Of a stretch of 47,367 nt of DNA, positions 33,201 to 41,341 are shown one piece after another. The stretch spans positions 1 to 47,367 of the forward strand of contig CAMJLB010000005.1 of assembly GCA_946406555.1 (NCBI GenBank). The letters run 5' to 3'. Position 1 is the first letter of the stretch; each line of letters starts with the position of its first letter. Source of the DNA: an uncultured Prevotellaceae bacterium (GTDB lineage Bacteria; Bacteroidota; Bacteroidia; Bacteroidales; Bacteroidaceae). A program made the position numbers and the translations under genes. The notes beneath the pieces are model-generated. The model had not been told where the DNA came from and did no database searches. It was given only the letters and a program-made list of their open reading frames with translations.

Positions 33201-33824
33201 GAGGTGGGCAAAGGCACCATCTTCCGTGTAGAGATGCCGATAGCGCAGCCCGCCTTCGCAGCAAACGTCGCCGACGGACCGGACACGAAGGCCAAGGCAA
33301 AAGAAACACTTCCTGGCAAAGAGCCGAAGGACGGCGTGACGGGAACCGGTGCCGGCACCGCGAAACCGCAGGGCGCAGTGGCCGAGGCTCCGCAGACGGC
33401 ACCGGCCGTCGTCAGCAGGCCCACGCTGCTCATCGTCGACGACAACGAAGAGATGCTCACCTTCCTCGTGACCACCTTCATGGACCACTACGAGGTGCTC
33501 TCGGCCAGCGATGGTGCCGAGGCACTGAAGCTGCTCGAAGAGTCGCTCGTGGTGAGAGAGCAGGGCGTGCCCACCTCGACCATCGACCTGATCATCAGCG
33601 ACTGGATGATGACCACCATGGATGGCCCCGAGCTGTGCAGCCGTCTGCGCCAGAATGCAGCCACCGAGCATATACCCTTTGTGCTGCTCACGGCCAAGAC
33701 CGACAGCCAGTCGAAGGTGCTGGCCATGCAGGCCGGCGTCGATGCCTATATAGAGAAGCCGTTCCCCGTGAAGTATCTGGAGGCCTGCCTGCAAAATCTG
33801 CTGCGGCGAAGGGCCAAAAACTAA
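30222..33824 (+). CDS. Hybrid two-component sensor lacking an output domain
   Basis: This 1200-residue protein has a signal peptide (MTKSLRAILFVLALFLSCAEAVEA). Two-component propeller repeats follow (about residues 28-600, with blades such as GRGFLWIGTDKGLCRYDG). A Y_Y_Y domain (about 650-745) and a membrane helix (about 748-768) come next. The cytoplasmic part has HisKA (FTMIAHEIRTPVSLIIG, His800), HATPase (NLLSNADKYT, DDGRGI, GTGIGLSIV), an Ala/Pro/Gly-rich linker, and a receiver (LIISDWMMTTMDG, Asp1127). Classical Bacteroides HTCS regulators continue into an AraC-type HTH. This one stops about 55 residues after the phosphorylation site, so it must signal through another protein. The ligand is unknown; such sensors usually read glycan fragments. 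Confidence 0.93.
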   Translation: MTKSLRAILFVLALFLSCAEAVEAQTDYRQRQLTMDDGLPSNSVRAVLQDGRGFLWIGTDKGLCRYDGVVLQDYPVKENAASQNVAALQGDGTRGLFVGIGHSVLYLDFVTEKFETLPMEIARPVTSLAADRDSNLWVGTQGQGVLRYNLADRQAKVYTMGDSAATVSMVYADADNQVWALSAPEESKVWRLNKSKDVFQPVALKSDQPYGAVTMLQTANGQRWLGTWEHGLMRMADDGTLEPMPAPQSGNCLHIHTLSRYDDQQLLVGCDDGLWLFNMADRTFQLYQPQHFIYAATLDREGGLWLGTKYGGITYVSPIVHRFDATPGGIATRFCEDRHGRIWVASDDMGVMCFQRGKRLAAYPGQQQLQQISAHALCMDGDELWIGTFTDGVYVLNTNTGSLRHYAPSATPFSLPEAHASALLRDSRGRMYVATPGALCRYDRQNDRFERIMQIGALPVDMDEGADGSLWIATQGEGLYRYGANGASKHYRHSPVDDATLTDDLVNCALFDEAGTLWVATQGGLCRYDAKADNFRRIKLDVPKQAVASIVEDQGVLWLAGDCGVLKYSPGKDLQRFTRHDGLVSEQFQPSSCLKASDGCIYFGTIRGFNSFYPYQIRVNQQQPPVFITRLDVYNFPVEVGSWRLPVALPSVDKVDLWYNDRVVSLAFASLSFCSPEKNIYAYILEGFDKEWQYVGHNHKATYTNLPVGTYTFRVRATNNDGLWGQNEARLTIVVHPPFWWSLPAKVFYVVLAIVMLWLLMRWRLLLAGRKHRKEMALLSEAKEEEVRNARMEFFTMIAHEIRTPVSLIIGPVEQLKGSLSDAQRSTLLETIDRNAHRLLELVNQLLDFRKVEHGGMDGHFALHDIPELMASVAKNFRPVTEQKGHQLHVACEPASFKAVADREAIVKLTSNLLSNADKYTTSRIELRCQLQPDGKHWLIEVEDDGRGISASDQRHIFDPFFQTKGSKPGTGIGLSIVKRIAQLHHGQVSISSEVGKGTIFRVEMPIAQPAFAANVADGPDTKAKAKETLPGKEPKDGVTGTGAGTAKPQGAVAEAPQTAPAVVSRPTLLIVDDNEEMLTFLVTTFMDHYEVLSASDGAEALKLLEESLVVREQGVPTSTIDLIISDWMMTTMDGPELCSRLRQNAATEHIPFVLLTAKTDSQSKVLAMQAGVDAYIEKPFPVKYLEACLQNLLRRRAKN

Positions 33825-33905
33825 AAACAACTTAAAAACAGCCTCTTTATAATATATTTTATTTAATAAAGCTGACGAAATGGCCGCTTTTTGAGGAATT
33901 TGGCG

Positions 33906-33913
33906 TAAATTTG
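33906..33913 (+). promoter_or_regulatory. Probable -7 element of DUF6242 gene
   Basis: TAAATTTG matches TAnnTTTG, 22 nt before the ATG at 33936. A correctly spaced -33 is not obvious. Confidence 0.5.
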
Positions 33914-33935
33914 CAGCCAAAAACAATTTGTTCTG

Positions 33936-35273
33936 ATGAGGAAGAAGAGTATTTTCCAGATATTTGGCCTGTGTGTGGCGGTGGCCGCGCTCTTTTCGTC
34001 GTGCCTGAATAGCGACGAAAGCTCCGTCACGCTCTATGGCGATGCAGCCATCAGCAGCTTCTCGCTGGGCACGCTAAACCAATACCAATACGTGCAGCGC
34101 CCCTCTACCGGCAAGCGCGACTCGCTGGCGAAGATAGCCCTTGCGGGCACGAGCTTCAAGATGTCGATAGACCAGCTGAAGCACGAGATATATAATCTGG
34201 ACTCGCTGCCCTACGGCACCGACGTGAAGAAGGTGGTGTGTACGGTGGCCTCGAAAAACAGCGGCGGCATCGCCCTGGTGGGCATCGACGGCACGCAAGG
34301 CTGGTATGTGGCCACCGACAGCATCGACTTCAGCGTGCCCCGCACCTTCCGCATCTTCTCTTCCAATGGCTCGCATCAGCGCGACTATAAGGTGTGGCTG
34401 AACGTGAAGAAAGACTCGTCGCAGACCTTCGGGTGGAAGCAGACGGCCAGCGAACCCCTGCTGGCCTCGATGGCGGCAGGCATGAAAGCACTGTGGCTGA
34501 AGGGCCGCCTCGTGGTGTTTGGCCCTACCGAGGGCGTCACCCACGCCGTGGCATCGGTCGATGGCAAGAGCTGGAGACAGCTCGGCCAGAACATCAACAC
34601 CCCGTTCAGTGCCGATGCCTGGCAGAACGTGGTGCTTAAAGGCGGCTACGTCTACATGCTCAGCGGCAGCACGCTGCTGCGCTCGGAAGATGCCGAGACG
34701 TGGGAGCAGGTAGACACCCGGGCCAGTCTGAAGCGGCTCTTCGGGGCCGGCACCCGTGAGCTGTTTGCCATTGGCACCAACGACAGCATCATGGCTTCTA
34801 CCGACGGTGGCGCCACCTGGGCCACTGAGCAGCTCGACGAGTCGACGGCCTATCTGCCCACGCAGGGCATGGCCAGCCTCTGCTTCAGCTATGCGCAGAG
34901 CGACCAGACCGACTACGTGCTCCTGGTGGGCAACGACGGCAAGGCCATGCGCAGCTGGCGCAAGCTGAGCACCTATAACACCGAAAAGCCCGAAGGCCGA
35001 TGGGTATACATGCCGGTAGACGCTGCCAATGGGATGCAGTTGCCCGTGCAGACGCAGCTCTCGCTCGTGAACTATGCCGGCAAGGTGCTTGCCATTGCCA
35101 GCAATGCGCTCGTCTACCAGACGCGCGACCAGGGCATATCGTGGCAGACGGTCGCTTCGTATCAGCTGCCGTCGAATGTCGCGGGAAGCCTCTTTGCCAT
35201 GACCGCCGACGATGTCAACAACCTATGGGTGGTCAGCAATGCTGGCTGGGTGTTGCAGGGAAAGCTGCGCTGA
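33936..35273 (+). CDS. DUF6242 domain lipoprotein
   Basis: This 445-residue lipoprotein has lipobox FSSC in MRKKSIFQIFGLCVAVAALFSSC. The N-terminal part (about residues 30-165) looks like a beta-sandwich. The C-terminal part (about 175-445) has repeated propeller-like segments such as SVDGKSWRQLG, RSEDAETWEQVD, STDGGATWATEQ and TRDQGISWQTVA, resembling Asp-box/BNR blades. It is a Bacteroidetes family of unknown function, presumably surface or periplasmic. It is the first gene of a run leading into DUF6089, uppS and bamA. Confidence 0.85.
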   Translation: MRKKSIFQIFGLCVAVAALFSSCLNSDESSVTLYGDAAISSFSLGTLNQYQYVQRPSTGKRDSLAKIALAGTSFKMSIDQLKHEIYNLDSLPYGTDVKKVVCTVASKNSGGIALVGIDGTQGWYVATDSIDFSVPRTFRIFSSNGSHQRDYKVWLNVKKDSSQTFGWKQTASEPLLASMAAGMKALWLKGRLVVFGPTEGVTHAVASVDGKSWRQLGQNINTPFSADAWQNVVLKGGYVYMLSGSTLLRSEDAETWEQVDTRASLKRLFGAGTRELFAIGTNDSIMASTDGGATWATEQLDESTAYLPTQGMASLCFSYAQSDQTDYVLLVGNDGKAMRSWRKLSTYNTEKPEGRWVYMPVDAANGMQLPVQTQLSLVNYAGKVLAIASNALVYQTRDQGISWQTVASYQLPSNVAGSLFAMTADDVNNLWVVSNAGWVLQGKLR

Positions 35274-35308
35274 CGCTCCCCCTCCTATATATATAATAAG
35301 GTGTAAGC

Positions 35309-35983
35309 ATGAAGCAGATACTCGCCCTCGTAGCACTGTTACTGGCAGGCTCGCCGTGCCTGCATGCGCAGCAAGAGCCGGAATACCGGTTGGAGCTGGG
35401 TGCCGGCGCAGGCTTGGTGTCGTATGTGGGCGACCTGAACGGCAGTCTTATCCGCGGACTGCAGCCCATGGGCACGTTTGTGGCGAAGTATAAGCCCAAC
35501 CCGCGCATGGCGTGGGACCTGTTCATAGGCTTCGGACAGCTGAAGGGGTCGTCGAAGAATGCCGATACCTGGCTGCCCGAGCTGACAGAGCATCCCATCG
35601 AGTTCAAGCGTGGGCTCACCGATGTGGCCTTTCGCTATGAATGCAACTTCTGGCCATACGGCACAGGCCGCGAGTACCGGGGTGCCCGGCAGTTCACCCC
35701 GTTTATCACCATCGGCTTGGGCCTGAGCTTTGCCGGTTCGGCGGCGGGCGGGCAGATTCCCCTGGGCGTGGGCGTGAAGTACAAGTTGGCCACGCGCTGG
35801 AACATGGCCTTGGAGTGGACCATGCACATTACCGGCAGCGACGAACTCGATGGCACGCGCGACCCCTACGGCATCAAGAGCAGCGGCATGTTTAAGAACA
35901 CCGACTGCTATGGCGTGCTGGGCCTGACGCTTACCTATGACCTGTGGCAGAAATGCCCCACCTGCAATAACGATAAGGACTAA
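35309..35983 (+). CDS. DUF6089 outer-membrane beta-barrel protein
   Basis: This 224-residue protein has a signal peptide ([21 protein letters not shown]). Alternating amphipathic strands follow ([50 protein letters not shown]), typical of a small barrel. The C-terminal tail is Cys-containing and charged (CPTCNNDKD). The family is usually found next to uppS and bamA in Bacteroidales, as here. Function is unknown; a role in envelope assembly is inferred from neighbours. Confidence 0.85.
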   Translation: MKQILALVALLLAGSPCLHAQQEPEYRLELGAGAGLVSYVGDLNGSLIRGLQPMGTFVAKYKPNPRMAWDLFIGFGQLKGSSKNADTWLPELTEHPIEFKRGLTDVAFRYECNFWPYGTGREYRGARQFTPFITIGLGLSFAGSAAGGQIPLGVGVKYKLATRWNMALEWTMHITGSDELDGTRDPYGIKSSGMFKNTDCYGVLGLTLTYDLWQKCPTCNNDKD

Positions 35984-36002
35984 TAATAAAGCATTAAGCA
36001 GT

Positions 36003-36776
36003 ATGGATTATGCATTAGATATGAGCCGCATTCCCGAGCACGTCGCCATCATCATGGACGGCAACGGCCGCTGGGCCATGGAGCGCGGCAAGGAGCGCAC
36101 CGAAGGTCATAAGGCCGGCGTAGACACCGTGCGGCGCATCACCTCGGAGTGTGTCAGGCTGGGGGTGAAGTACCTTACGCTCTACACCTTTTCTACCGAG
36201 AACTGGAACCGCCCCGCCGACGAGATCGCGGCCCTCATGGGCCTGGTGCTCTCGTCGCTCGAAGACGAGATCTTCCAGAAGAACAACGTGCGCTTCCGTG
36301 TCATTGGCGACATGAAGCGGCTGCCCGAGCCTGTGCAGAAGAAGCTATGGGAGACCATGGAGCATACCGCCGAGAACGATGCCATGACCATGGTCGTGGC
36401 GCTGAGCTACTCGAGCCGGTGGGAGATAACCGATGCTGTGCGCGAGATGGTGAGGGGCATCCTGCAAGACTACGCCACGGGATATACCGAGGAAGAGATA
36501 TGCAACCGCATCACCGAAGACACCATCAGCGAGCACCTGAACACCTACTTCATGCCCGACCCCGACCTGCTCATACGCACCGGCGGCGAGCTGCGCATCA
36601 GCAACTACCTGCTCTGGCAGATTGCCTATAGCGAGCTTTACTTCTGCGACACCTACTGGCCCGACTTCGACGAGGCCGAACTGCATAAGGCCATTGCCAG
36701 CTACCAGGGCAGACAGCGCCGCTTTGGAAAGACCGAGGCACAGGTGGAAGAGGCTGAGGGCCAAACAGATAAATGA
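36003..36776 (+). CDS. uppS: Isoprenyl transferase (undecaprenyl diphosphate synthase type)
   Basis: This 257-residue cis-prenyltransferase makes the undecaprenyl diphosphate carrier lipid for peptidoglycan and glycan export. The signature [14 protein letters not shown] with catalytic Asp is near the N-terminus, and [19 protein letters not shown] is the conserved substrate segment near residue 200. The ORF track extends upstream into DUF6089; the true start is the ATG at 36003 ([15 protein letters not shown]), 19 nt after the DUF6089 stop. bamA follows by 10 nt. Confidence 0.96.
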   Translation: MDYALDMSRIPEHVAIIMDGNGRWAMERGKERTEGHKAGVDTVRRITSECVRLGVKYLTLYTFSTENWNRPADEIAALMGLVLSSLEDEIFQKNNVRFRVIGDMKRLPEPVQKKLWETMEHTAENDAMTMVVALSYSSRWEITDAVREMVRGILQDYATGYTEEEICNRITEDTISEHLNTYFMPDPDLLIRTGGELRISNYLLWQIAYSELYFCDTYWPDFDEAELHKAIASYQGRQRRFGKTEAQVEEAEGQTDK

Positions 36777-36786
36777 TAAACGAGAA

Positions 36787-39474
36787 ATGACAAAATCAGC
36801 AAATAATATGCGCAACGGGCGAAAATCATTGATGAAGGATCTGTGGATGAAGGTGATCGTATTGGCGCTTGTCGTCTGCCATCTGCCGTTCCGTCATGCC
36901 GTGGCGCAGGAAATATCTTACGCCGGCACACCGCGCCATTGCGAGATTGGCGGCCTGGCCGTAGAGGGCGTCGAAGGCTACGAAGACTTCGTCATCCTCG
37001 GCTTGTCGGGACTGGCCGTGGGCCAGGAAATCGACGTGCCTGGCAGCGAGATCACCCAGGCCGTGAAACGCTACTGGAAGCATGGCCTCTTTTCGAAGGT
37101 GAAAATCACGGCCGACAGCATCATCGGGTCGAAGGTCTACCTTACCGTCCACCTGGCCCTGCGCCCGAAAATCACGCAGATAAACTATACCGGCGTGAAG
37201 AAGAACGAACGCGAAGACCTGGAAAACAAGCTCGGCATGGCCAAGGGCATGAGCCTTACCAAGAACCTGATAGACCGCGCGCGCATTCTGGCCAAGAAGT
37301 ATTTCGACGACAAGGGCTTCAAGAATGCCGAGGTGAACATCACCCAGCGCGACGACGTGACGGGCAAGAACCAGGTGGTGCTCGATGTAGACATCGACAA
37401 AAAGTCGAAGATGCGCGTGCGCAAAATCATCTTCGACGGCAACAAACAGCTCACCGACAGCAAGATCAAAGGCCGCATCTGGGAAAAAGGCTCCTTCGGC
37501 AAAATCAGCGAGGCGGGCAAGTTCTACTCCATGTTCAGGGCCAAGAAGTTCACTCCCGAGCGATATGCCGAGGCAAAGCAGAAGCTGATAGAGAAATACA
37601 ACGAGCTGGGATTCCGCGATGCCGCCATCGAGGTCGATTCTGTCTATACCGTCGACGACAAGCACGTGAATGTGTATGTGAAGATCGACGAGGGCAACAA
37701 GTATTTCCTGCGCAACGTCAGCTGGGTGGGCAACACCGTGCTGCCCACCGACAACCTGGACCGCGTGCTGGGAATGGCCACGGGCGACGTGTACAACCAG
37801 AAACAGCTGAACAAACGACTCAAGGAAGACGAGGATGCCGTGGCCAACTACTATTATAACAATGGCTACGTGTTCTCGAGCGTAGAGCCTACCGAGGTGA
37901 ACATCGTGGGCGACTCGGTAGACCTCGAGGTGCGCATCACCGAGGGTCCGCAGGCCCACCTGAGCAATGTGCGCATCTTCGGCAACGACCGCCTCTACGA
38001 AGAGGTGGTGCGCCGCGAACTGCGCACCAAGCCCGGTGACCTCTTCTCGAAAGACGCTCTCATGCGCTCGGCTCGCGAAATCGCTTCGATGGGATACTTC
38101 GATGCCGAGAGCGTCAGCCCCGACGTGAAGCCCAACTACGACGACGGAACGGTAGACGTGAACTGGAACCTCGTGCAGAAGTCGAACGACCAGCTGGAGC
38201 TGTCGCTCGGCTGGGGACAGACCGGCATCATCGGCCGCGTGGGCATCAAGTTCAACAATTTCTCCATGCGCAACCTCTTGGGCAAGAACAAGCTGCACCG
38301 GGGCTTCCTCCCCGCTGGCGACGGCGAGCAGATAGGCCTGAACTTCCAGACCAACGGCCGCTACTACAGTCAGGTGTCGGCAAGCTACAGCACAGGGTGG
38401 TTTGGGGGCAAGCGCCCCAATGCGCTCAGCGTGTCGGCATTCTATTCGAAGCAGAGCGACGTGTCGAGCACCTACTACAACAATTCGTGGATGAACTCCA
38501 TGTATGGCTACTATGGCGGCTACGGCACCTACAACAACTACTATTACAACAACTACGAGTCGTATCTCGACGACGATAAGTATGTCAAGCTGCTGGGCTT
38601 CTCCATCGGCTGGGGTAAGCGTCTGCGTTGGCCCGACGACTATTTCCAGCTCTCGGCCACGCTGGCCTATCAGCGCTACATGCTGAAGGACTGGCGCTAC
38701 TTCCTCATCTCGAATGGTAACTGCAACAACCTCAACCTGGGCTTGTCGCTCACACGTACCTCGACCGACAATCCGCTGTTCCCGCGCAGTGGCTCCGAGT
38801 TCACCTTCTCGGTCACCGTCACGCCCCCTTGGTCGCTCTTCGACGGGAAAGACTATGCCAACCTGGCCACGTCTACGACCTACAACAACAACCGCGAGCA
38901 GTACGACAGCGAGCAGCGCGAGAAATATAAGTGGATAGAATACCACAAGTGGAAGCTGAAGACCCGCACCTTCACGCCGCTCACCAAAGGGCAGAAGTGC
39001 TTTGTGCTCATGACAAGGGTCGAGATGGGCATACTGGGCTCCTACAACAGCAACAAGAAGTCGCCATTCGAAACCTACTATATGGGTGGCGACGGCATGA
39101 GCGGCTACAGCACCAGCTATGCCGAGGAGACCGTAGGCCTGCGTGGATACGAGAACGGCTCGCTCACGCCTTACGGGCAGAACGGCTATGCCTACGACCG
39201 CTTCTCCCTCGAGCTGCGCTATCCCTTCATGCTGGGCAATACCACCATCTATGGCCTGGGCTTTGCCGAGGCGGGCAATGCATGGTCGGAGGTGAAGGAT
39301 TTCAACCCCTTCGACATGAAGAAGTCGGCCGGCTTCGGCGTGCGCATCTTCCTGCCTATGGTCGGCCTGATGGGTATCGACTGGGCCTACGGCTTCGACA
39401 AGGTCTACTCGGGAACGGCTCAGGAAAGCAAGGGTGGCAGCAACTTCCATTTCGTGCTCGGACAGGAGTTCTAA
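36787..39474 (+). CDS. bamA: Outer membrane protein assembly factor BamA
   Basis: This 895-residue Omp85 protein inserts beta-barrels into the outer membrane. After a signal peptide (MKDLWMKVIVLALVVCHLPF with a longer possible n-region) come POTRA domains (about residues 50-470, for example YFDDKGFKNAEVNITQRDDV). A C-terminal 16-stranded barrel ends in the phenylalanine signal HFVLGQEF. One loop near residues 568-600 is unusually rich in Tyr, Asn and Gly (YGTYNNYYYNNYESY). I use ATG 36787; ATG 36832 gives a tighter signal peptide. The ORF track starts inside uppS and is too long. Three skp-like chaperone genes follow. Confidence 0.95.
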   Translation: MTKSANNMRNGRKSLMKDLWMKVIVLALVVCHLPFRHAVAQEISYAGTPRHCEIGGLAVEGVEGYEDFVILGLSGLAVGQEIDVPGSEITQAVKRYWKHGLFSKVKITADSIIGSKVYLTVHLALRPKITQINYTGVKKNEREDLENKLGMAKGMSLTKNLIDRARILAKKYFDDKGFKNAEVNITQRDDVTGKNQVVLDVDIDKKSKMRVRKIIFDGNKQLTDSKIKGRIWEKGSFGKISEAGKFYSMFRAKKFTPERYAEAKQKLIEKYNELGFRDAAIEVDSVYTVDDKHVNVYVKIDEGNKYFLRNVSWVGNTVLPTDNLDRVLGMATGDVYNQKQLNKRLKEDEDAVANYYYNNGYVFSSVEPTEVNIVGDSVDLEVRITEGPQAHLSNVRIFGNDRLYEEVVRRELRTKPGDLFSKDALMRSAREIASMGYFDAESVSPDVKPNYDDGTVDVNWNLVQKSNDQLELSLGWGQTGIIGRVGIKFNNFSMRNLLGKNKLHRGFLPAGDGEQIGLNFQTNGRYYSQVSASYSTGWFGGKRPNALSVSAFYSKQSDVSSTYYNNSWMNSMYGYYGGYGTYNNYYYNNYESYLDDDKYVKLLGFSIGWGKRLRWPDDYFQLSATLAYQRYMLKDWRYFLISNGNCNNLNLGLSLTRTSTDNPLFPRSGSEFTFSVTVTPPWSLFDGKDYANLATSTTYNNNREQYDSEQREKYKWIEYHKWKLKTRTFTPLTKGQKCFVLMTRVEMGILGSYNSNKKSPFETYYMGGDGMSGYSTSYAEETVGLRGYENGSLTPYGQNGYAYDRFSLELRYPFMLGNTTIYGLGFAEAGNAWSEVKDFNPFDMKKSAGFGVRIFLPMVGLMGIDWAYGFDKVYSGTAQESKGGSNFHFVLGQEF

Positions 39475-39508
39475 TGAATTGATAATTGAGAATTGAAAAT
39501 TGAGAATT
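39475..39508 (+). repeat. AATTGA-type tandem repeat between bamA and skp
   Basis: GATAATTGAGAATTGAAAATTGAGAATTAT is built from degenerate 8-10-nt AATTGA units. It starts right after the bamA stop and runs to the next ATG. Confidence 0.75.
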
Positions 39509-40024
39509 ATGATTAGAAAAGCTTTTTTGACCATTGTCATGTTGGTGGCAGCGATGACGATGAATGCGCAGAAATTTGCATTGGTCGACATGGACTACAT
39601 CTTCAAGAACATCCCTGCCTACGAGCGGGCCAACGAGCAGCTCTCGCAGGTGTCGCGCAAGTGGCAGGCTGAGGTCGACGCCCTCTCTACCGAGGCGCAG
39701 ACCATGTACAAGAACTACCAGAACGAGGTGGTGTTCCTCTCCAAGGAGCAGAAGCAGGCCAAGCAGGATGCCATCATGAAGAAGGAGAAAGAGGCCAGCG
39801 ACCTGAAGCGGAAGTACTTCGGACCCGACGGCGAGCTCTTCAAGAAGCGCACGGCGCTCATGAGTCCCATTCAGGATGAGGTCTACAATGCCGTGAAGGA
39901 CATTGCCGACCTGCGTGGCTATCAGCTCGTCATCGACCGCGCCAGCGACACCGGCATCATCTTTGGTTCGCCTAAGATCGACATCAGCAACGAGGTGCTC
40001 CAGAAGCTGGGGTATGCTAATTGA
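39509..40024 (+). CDS. Skp/OmpH family periplasmic chaperone 1
   Basis: This 171-residue protein has a signal peptide (MIRKAFLTIVMLVAAMTMNAQ). The OmpH fold follows: a short beta core (KFALVDMDYIFKNIPAYERA) and a long charged helical hairpin. Skp binds unfolded outer-membrane proteins in the periplasm and hands them to BamA, directly upstream here. The ORF-track start is a TTG inside the AATTGA repeat; the ATG at 39509 is preferred. It is the first of three tandem paralogues. Confidence 0.9.
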   Translation: MIRKAFLTIVMLVAAMTMNAQKFALVDMDYIFKNIPAYERANEQLSQVSRKWQAEVDALSTEAQTMYKNYQNEVVFLSKEQKQAKQDAIMKKEKEASDLKRKYFGPDGELFKKRTALMSPIQDEVYNAVKDIADLRGYQLVIDRASDTGIIFGSPKIDISNEVLQKLGYAN

Positions 40025-40029
40025 TTCTT

Positions 40030-40155
40030 GCGGAATCCCGGAATCACGGAATGCCGGAATCCCGAAAAAGATGCGGAATCCCGGAATCACGGAATGCCGG
40101 AATCCCGAAAAGATGCGGAATCCCGGAATCCCGGAATGCCGAAATCCCGAAAAAT
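40030..40155 (+). repeat. Minisatellite of GGAATCCC units (3 x about 42 bp)
   Basis: GCGGAATCCCGGAATCACGG... repeats as 43-, 42- and about 41-bp units, each made of 9-bp GGAATCCC-type subunits. It fills the gap between the first and second skp genes and ends in an A-rich tract. The ORF track reads through it (ESRNPGMPKSRK peptides), which is not real coding. Confidence 0.9.
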
Positions 40156-40186
40156 AAAAACAAAAAAAATAAAAAAGAAAAAGACA

Positions 40187-40690
40187 ATGAAAAAATTTAT
40201 CCTTTGCGCCATCTGCGCAATCTGCGGCCTCTCGGCCCAGGCCCAGGCCAAGTTCGGCCACGTGAACACCCAGGAAATCGTTCAGGCCATGCCTGAGTTT
40301 ACCACTGCCCGTACAGAGATCGAGGCTCTCACCCAGCAGTACGAGGCCGACCTGAAGTCGATGCAGGACGAGCTGCAGAAGAAGGGCGAGGCCTTCGACA
40401 AGGAGCAGGCTTCGCTGCCCGACAACATCAAACAGCGTCGTCAGCAGGAGTTGCAGGAAATGTACCAGAAGATTCAGCAGAGCTTCCAGGACAACCAGCA
40501 GGCATTGCAGAAGGCCCAGCAGGAGAAGATGCAGGCCATCACCGCCAAGGTGCTCGATGCCATCAAGACCATCGGCCAGGAGGGAGGCTATGTCTATATC
40601 ATGGAGATGGGTGCCGGCATCCCCTACATCTCTACGACGCTCTCCACCGATGTCACCGCTCAGGTGAAGGCAAAGCTGGGACTGAAGTAA
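40187..40690 (+). CDS. Skp/OmpH family periplasmic chaperone 2
   Basis: This 167-residue protein has a signal peptide (MKKFILCAICAICGLSAQAQA), the OmpH core KFGHVNTQEIVQAMPEF, then a Gln/Lys-rich helical hairpin. It ends GIPYISTTLSTDVTAQVK, a typical OmpH C-terminal strand region. The 53-residue N-terminal extension in the ORF track is translated minisatellite and is rejected. An A-rich run (about 40150-40186) precedes the ATG. It lies 13 nt before a third paralogue. Confidence 0.92.
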   Translation: MKKFILCAICAICGLSAQAQAKFGHVNTQEIVQAMPEFTTARTEIEALTQQYEADLKSMQDELQKKGEAFDKEQASLPDNIKQRRQQELQEMYQKIQQSFQDNQQALQKAQQEKMQAITAKVLDAIKTIGQEGGYVYIMEMGAGIPYISTTLSTDVTAQVKAKLGLK

Positions 40691-40703
40691 AACCGCTGCT
40701 GCC

Positions 40704-41234
40704 ATGAAACGACTGCTACTTTCACTCGCACTCTTGTTGTCGCTCTCGGCCTTTGCACAGGAAGACAGCACCTCCCTGCAGACGGTGCAGCCCATCTTTG
40801 GCTATCTCAGCTATAGTCAGACGCTGCAGGCCATGCCCGACTACGCCATCGTGCAGCAGAAGATGGCCGACCTGCGGGCTGCCTACGAGACCGAACTGAA
40901 ACGGGTCGAGGAGGAGTTCAACAAGAAGTATGAGGCATTTCTCGATGGGCAGCGCGACTTTCCACGCACCATCCTGCTCAAGCGGCAGACCGAGTTGCAG
41001 CAGCTCATGCAGCAGAATCTGGAATTCAAGGCACAGGGGCAGGCTGACCTGCAGAAGGCCGAGGAAGAGGCTATGATGCCGCTGCGTGCAAAGCTCAACG
41101 AGGCGCTGGCCGTCATCGCGCGAGAGCATGGTCTGGCCATCGTCATCAATACCGATGCCAATGCCTGTCCGTTTATCGACCCCATGCTGGGGGTCGACGT
41201 GCAGCAGACCGTCGTCTCTCTATTAAGCAAGTAG
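40704..41234 (+). CDS. Skp/OmpH family periplasmic chaperone 3
   Basis: This 176-residue protein has a signal peptide (MKRLLLSLALLLSLSAFAQ) and the OmpH core (FGYLSYSQTLQAMPDYAIVQ). A helical hairpin and a C-terminal IVINTDANACPFIDPMLGVD segment follow. It is clearly related to the two genes upstream, most closely to chaperone 2 in the QAMP segment. It is probably in the bamA operon. Why three copies are kept is unknown; client specialisation is an inference. Confidence 0.9.
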   Translation: MKRLLLSLALLLSLSAFAQEDSTSLQTVQPIFGYLSYSQTLQAMPDYAIVQQKMADLRAAYETELKRVEEEFNKKYEAFLDGQRDFPRTILLKRQTELQQLMQQNLEFKAQGQADLQKAEEEAMMPLRAKLNEALAVIAREHGLAIVINTDANACPFIDPMLGVDVQQTVVSLLSK

Positions 41235-41341
41235 TCCTGTCTCCGCAGGGCTCCGGAAAAGACAACGAGCGTTCCATCAACAGTTGTTGTGGGGCGCTCG
41301 TTGAATAATTAGGTTTAATGCCATTTTTGCAAATTCTGATC

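Noticed and set aside
31890-33926. 678-residue minus-strand ORF
   Set aside because: It is antisense to the kinase and receiver part of the hybrid sensor, which carries all the expected motifs.
36826-39591. 921-residue minus-strand ORF
   Set aside because: It covers bamA exactly; BamA has clear domains and the antisense product has none.
40030-40155. Possible CRISPR array
   Set aside because: The units are contiguous with no unique spacers and there are no cas genes.
40028-40186. N-terminal extension of the second skp gene with ESRNPGMP repeats
   Set aside because: It is translated minisatellite, and a clear signal peptide starts at 40187.
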